In this document: positions 5,623 to 7,461 of the stretch, in pieces
How positions within the stretch are numbered: position 1 is the first letter of the stretch
Layout of the letters: the number at the start of each line of letters is the position of its first letter
Assembly: GCA_903940375.1 (NCBI GenBank)
Contig: CAJAKT010000196.1
Location: forward strand, 1 to 7,461
Length of the DNA: 7,461 nucleotides
From: an uncultured bacterium
GTDB taxonomy: Bacteria; Actinomycetota; Actinomycetes; S36-B12
Reading direction: 5' to 3'
The notes under the pieces: generated by a model
What the model was told of the DNA's origin: nothing
Seen by the model: the letters and a program-made list of their open reading frames with translations, nothing else
Database searches by the model: none
Made by a program: the position numbers and the translations under genes

Positions 5623-6431
5623 GACGCCTCCCGGTTTCTACTGACGGCGATGCCGGAGCGCCGCAGGGCCTGCTCGAGGGCGTACTCGCTCAAGCCCAGG
5701 CGGGTGGCGGCGGCGGGCAGGTAGCCCAGGTGGTGGTCCCAGGTGTCGCGGTAGTCCTCCACGACGTGCTCGCGGTTGCGACCGCGGGGCGCGGCGACGT
5801 CCAGCTCGCCCAGGTCGGCCACCGCCGCCGGGTCGTCGATCGTGTCCTCGTCCCACGCCATCGGGACGACCCATCCACGCTTCGCGGCCCGCTGGGCGCT
5901 GATCCGTGACGGTCCCGGCTGATCCCACAGCTCGTCGAAGATGCGCCGGACGTTCTCGGCCGTGGCGCGGCGAATCGTCTGGTTGTTCTTGCTCGTGATG
6001 TCGGTGACGGTGCCGTGGTCGCTGCCGCCGAGCCGCCGGGTGATCTCGCGGGTCGTCCAGCCGATGGCGACGAGCGCCTGGAGGCGGCGCTGGGAGCCGG
6101 TCGCGTCCACATAGCCGAAGCGACGCATGTCCGACTGCGGGCTGATCGCCATCACGCGCTCGAAGGTGCGGACGGTCACGCGGTCGCGGCCAAGGGAGCA
6201 CGCCAGGGAGTTGCGGGACTTCCAGCCGGCCGTCAGGGCGATGCCGCGGAAGCTCATCCCGGCAGCGAGCAACGCCTCGACGTGGTCGCGCATCGGCTGC
6301 GCGTCGACCAGTGGCTGTTCGCCCTGGAGCTTGCGCAACCGCCACTGCTTCACATGACGGTTGGCGACGCGCTTGCAGTCGGCGCAGCGGCAGGCATGCG
6401 CCGTGTACGCGGTCAGGGTGCCGTGCTTCAC
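5619..6431 (-). CDS. Cys-motif plus helix-turn-helix DNA-binding protein
   Basis: 270 residues from GTG 6431 (GTGA overlap). The N-terminus MKHGTLTAYTAHACRCADC has a HxCRCxxC cluster (H12, C14, C16, C19) that is common at the start of actinophage DNA-binding proteins and may bind a metal. Two similar helix-turn-helix units follow: about 48-97 (ALLAAGMSFRGIALTAGW core) and about 114-167 (ALVAIGWTTREITRRLGG core), each ending in a helix that starts with a TFERVMAI or TAENVRRIF-like stretch. A third possible unit closes the protein (about 238-263, ATRLGLSEYALEQALRRSGI). It probably binds DNA with more than one contact, as a regulator or a replication-associated factor. The immediately preceding bases (a 29-bp repeat copy) contain GGGGTG as a modest ribosome binding site. 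The target cannot be inferred from the window. Confidence 0.82.
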   Translation of the reverse strand: MKHGTLTAYTAHACRCADCKRVANRHVKQWRLRKLQGEQPLVDAQPMRDHVEALLAAGMSFRGIALTAGWKSRNSLACSLGRDRVTVRTFERVMAISPQSDMRRFGYVDATGSQRRLQALVAIGWTTREITRRLGGSDHGTVTDITSKNNQTIRRATAENVRRIFDELWDQPGPSRISAQRAAKRGWVVPMAWDEDTIDDPAAVADLGELDVAAPRGRNREHVVEDYRDTWDHHLGYLPAAATRLGLSEYALEQALRRSGIAVSRNREAS

Positions 6432-6739
6432 TCGGCACCCCGCAGGGCGTCGATAGCGGCCAGAGCCTCGTCGCGGCTGATCTCGTCGCCGTACTGCTCG
6501 CTTCGGTCAACACGGTGCAGCCCTGCGACCGCTTCCCGCGCCTCTCGTAAGCCCTCGTAGTGCCCGATTGCCTTGATGCCGTTGCCCGTGTCGCGCAGTC
6601 GCTCCATTCGCACCCGCTGCTCGGCTGCTGCGATAGCGACGTCAACATCAGCCGCGAGGTAGACAGCCGTCCTGCCCGACGTTGCTTCACCGGGGTAGAG
6701 GAAATGGATGCTTGCCTGCCACTTCGGGATCTCACTCAT
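6428..6739 (-). CDS. Hypothetical 103-residue protein
   Basis: ATG 6739 overlaps the upstream stop (ATGA) and the gene's own TGA overlaps GTG 6431 (GTGA). The product starts MSEIPKWQASIHFLYPGEATSGRTAVYLAADVDVAIAAAEQ in sense, then becomes charged and helical (RVRMERLRD, EGLREAREAVAGL) and ends EALAAIDALRGAE. The first half suggests a small beta-strand plus helix fold. The last ten residues (AAIDALRGAE) are identical to those of the preceding gene, because the DNA there is an exact repeat. I do not recognise a family. Confidence 0.7.
   Translation of the reverse strand: MSEIPKWQASIHFLYPGEATSGRTAVYLAADVDVAIAAAEQRVRMERLRDTGNGIKAIGHYEGLREAREAVAGLHRVDRSEQYGDEISRDEALAAIDALRGAE
6432..6460 (-). repeat. 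29-bp direct repeat, copy 2, at the junction before the HTH gene
   Basis: Identical to 6740-6768. On the minus strand it encodes the last residues AAIDALRGA plus the first two bases of the final Glu codon, and ends exactly at the GTG start of the helix-turn-helix gene. It contains GCGGGGTG, the likely ribosome binding region. Confidence 0.9.
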
Positions 6740-7074
6740 TCGGCACCCCGCAGGGCGTCGATAGCGGCGAGGGCGGAGGTCAACCTCACGGCCTGCACGA
6801 AGTGCCGCTCATCGTCAGGATCGAATCGGGTGTCCACGAGCGACACCGGCAACAACTCCAACGCTTCCCGTACAGCGTCCAGCGCATCGGCTACAGCGGC
6901 CTTGATATGCCCCGGTTCGCCCCAGCCGTCGTCCATAGCCTCGGAGTAGCCACGGTCACGGGCCGCCACCAGCGCCGCGGCGTGCTCGTCGTAGGTGACG
7001 TACTCGTCATCCCGCAGGTCGGTGCCATGCCATTGTATTGCGATGCTCTGTGCGCTCCACCGCTGGATGCTCAT
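6736..7074 (-). CDS. Hypothetical 112-residue protein
   Basis: The start at ATG 7074 is chosen over an upstream one at 7122 because it overlaps the previous stop (ATGA) and has GGGGAGGT just before it (7081-7088). The product begins MSIQRWSAQSIAIQWHG, with an acidic middle (DDEYVTYDEHAAALVAARD, EAMDDGWGEPGHIKAAVADALDAVREALELL) that reads as helices, and ends in LAAIDALRGAE. It is acidic overall and has no catalytic motif I can identify. The C-terminal ten residues equal those of the next gene. Confidence 0.72.
   Translation of the reverse strand: MSIQRWSAQSIAIQWHGTDLRDDEYVTYDEHAAALVAARDRGYSEAMDDGWGEPGHIKAAVADALDAVREALELLPVSLVDTRFDPDDERHFVQAVRLTSALAAIDALRGAE
6740..6768 (-). repeat. 29-bp direct repeat, copy 1, at the junction between two small genes
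   Basis: Identical to 6432-6460, 308 bases away. It ends exactly at ATG 6739 of the next gene, as the other copy ends exactly at GTG 6431. Sequence outside the 29 bases is only partly similar. Confidence 0.9.
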
Positions 7075-7461
7075 CGGGCTACCTCCCCAGTCTCGGGGTC
7101 GATCAGTGGCGCGGACACCCACGGGTCATCCGGGTCGGCCGTCTTCGACCGCGTCGCCTTGTCGGCCTTTGCCTGGGCGGTGAGGGCGTCGATGATGAGT
7201 CCCGCGTGGTCCTTCGACAGGTGCGACAGGCCTTCGACGGGTGTGTCCCATCCGAACTTGTCTTTGCAGAAGTCGGACAGGAGCGCCTCGGAGATGTGCT
7301 GTTCGCGCATCAGTCGGGACAGGAACGCTATCTGCTTCTCCGTTGCCCGGCCGGCCAGGGCGGTAGCGCGGACACCGGCGTTCCCGGACTGGCCGGGGTT
7401 CGCATTCGTGTGGCCCTGGGCGTCATCGTCATCACCGCCCGCGATGCCCAAGGCTGCGAGG
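7071..7461 (-). CDS. C-terminal part of a probable phage recombination (ERF-like/annealing) protein, 5' end missing
   Basis: The frame is open to the right edge, so the start lies outside the window; a TTG at 7451 is internal to an open frame and not a likely start. About 129 residues are visible. A Gly/Asp/Asn-rich linker (GGDDDDAQGHTNANPGQSG) is followed by a compact domain, ATEKQIAFLSRLMREQ through GLIIDAL, of the kind found at the C-terminus of many phage ERF-type and other single-strand DNA-annealing or binding proteins (ATxKQ start, then L..L, closing IDAL). The end is a charged tail. The catalytic or annealing core is not in the window, so the family is an inference from this tail and from the Cas4-like exonuclease downstream. 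It may instead be another single-strand DNA-binding protein with the same tail. Confidence 0.6.
   Translation of the reverse strand, partial: LAALGIAGGDDDDAQGHTNANPGQSGNAGVRATALAGRATEKQIAFLSRLMREQHISEALLSDFCKDKFGWDTPVEGLSHLSKDHAGLIIDALTAQAKADKATRSKTADPDDPWVSAPLIDPETGEVAR
7081..7088 (-). promoter_or_regulatory. Ribosome binding site deciding the start at 7074
   Basis: GGGGAGGT on the minus strand, six bases before ATG 7074 and inside the end of the annealing-type gene. It is one of the strongest such sites in the window. Confidence 0.7.

Noticed and set aside
5638..6735. 365-codon minus-strand frame overlapping the HTH gene and its neighbour
   Set aside because: It is rich in Arg, Pro and Ala with no motif, and conflicts with two genes that fit the overlap chain.
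1..7461. CRISPR array, tRNA, rRNA, insertion sequence or attachment site
   Set aside because: No regularly spaced repeats, cloverleaf, transposase or flanking inverted repeats were found. The Cas4-like gene has no other Cas gene nearby and fits a phage recombination exonuclease.

Overview
The window is GC-rich, and every gene I can support lies on the minus strand, so it reads from right to left (7461 to 1). It looks like the early replication and recombination region of a temperate or lytic phage, or a prophage, of a high-GC actinobacterium. The reasons are the very tight packing of genes, many tiny cistrons, GTG and ATG starts overlapping TGA stops, and a gene set of annealing protein, helicase, methyltransferase, resolvase-like nuclease, Cas4-like exonuclease, OB-like protein and primase-polymerase. 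The host assignment is inference from composition and gene types. No structural, lysis, integrase, tRNA or rRNA gene is visible.

Layout in the direction of transcription: (1) the C-terminal end of a probable single-strand annealing or recombination protein (cut by the right edge); (2) two small unknown genes whose 3' ends share an exact 29-bp repeat; (3) a 270-residue Cys-motif plus helix-turn-helix protein; (4) an SNF2-type helicase and a beta-class DNA methyltransferase, overlapping each other and lower in GC than their surroundings; (5) a 47-residue zinc-ribbon gene and a 49-residue unknown; (6) a PD-(D/E)XK Holliday-junction-resolvase-like nuclease; (7) another 49-residue unknown; (8) a 94-residue coiled-coil protein, a Cas4/RecB-like Fe-S exonuclease and an OB-like protein; (9) a gap of about 90 bases with a strong hairpin and a possible 8-codon leader cistron; (10) a primase-polymerase that runs off the left edge.

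Twelve genes in a row are joined by eleven 4-base stop/start overlaps (ATGA or GTGA), followed by one 8-base overlap. The only real gap is the hairpin before the primase. This points to one long translationally coupled message. Functionally the genes fit DNA replication (primase-polymerase, OB protein), end resection and annealing (Cas4-like exonuclease plus annealing protein), junction resolution (PD-(D/E)XK nuclease) and DNA modification or remodelling (helicase and methyltransferase). The most unusual points are repeats placed exactly at the stop/start junctions, the leader cistron in front of the primase, and the compact helicase, methyltransferase, zinc-ribbon and nuclease run.
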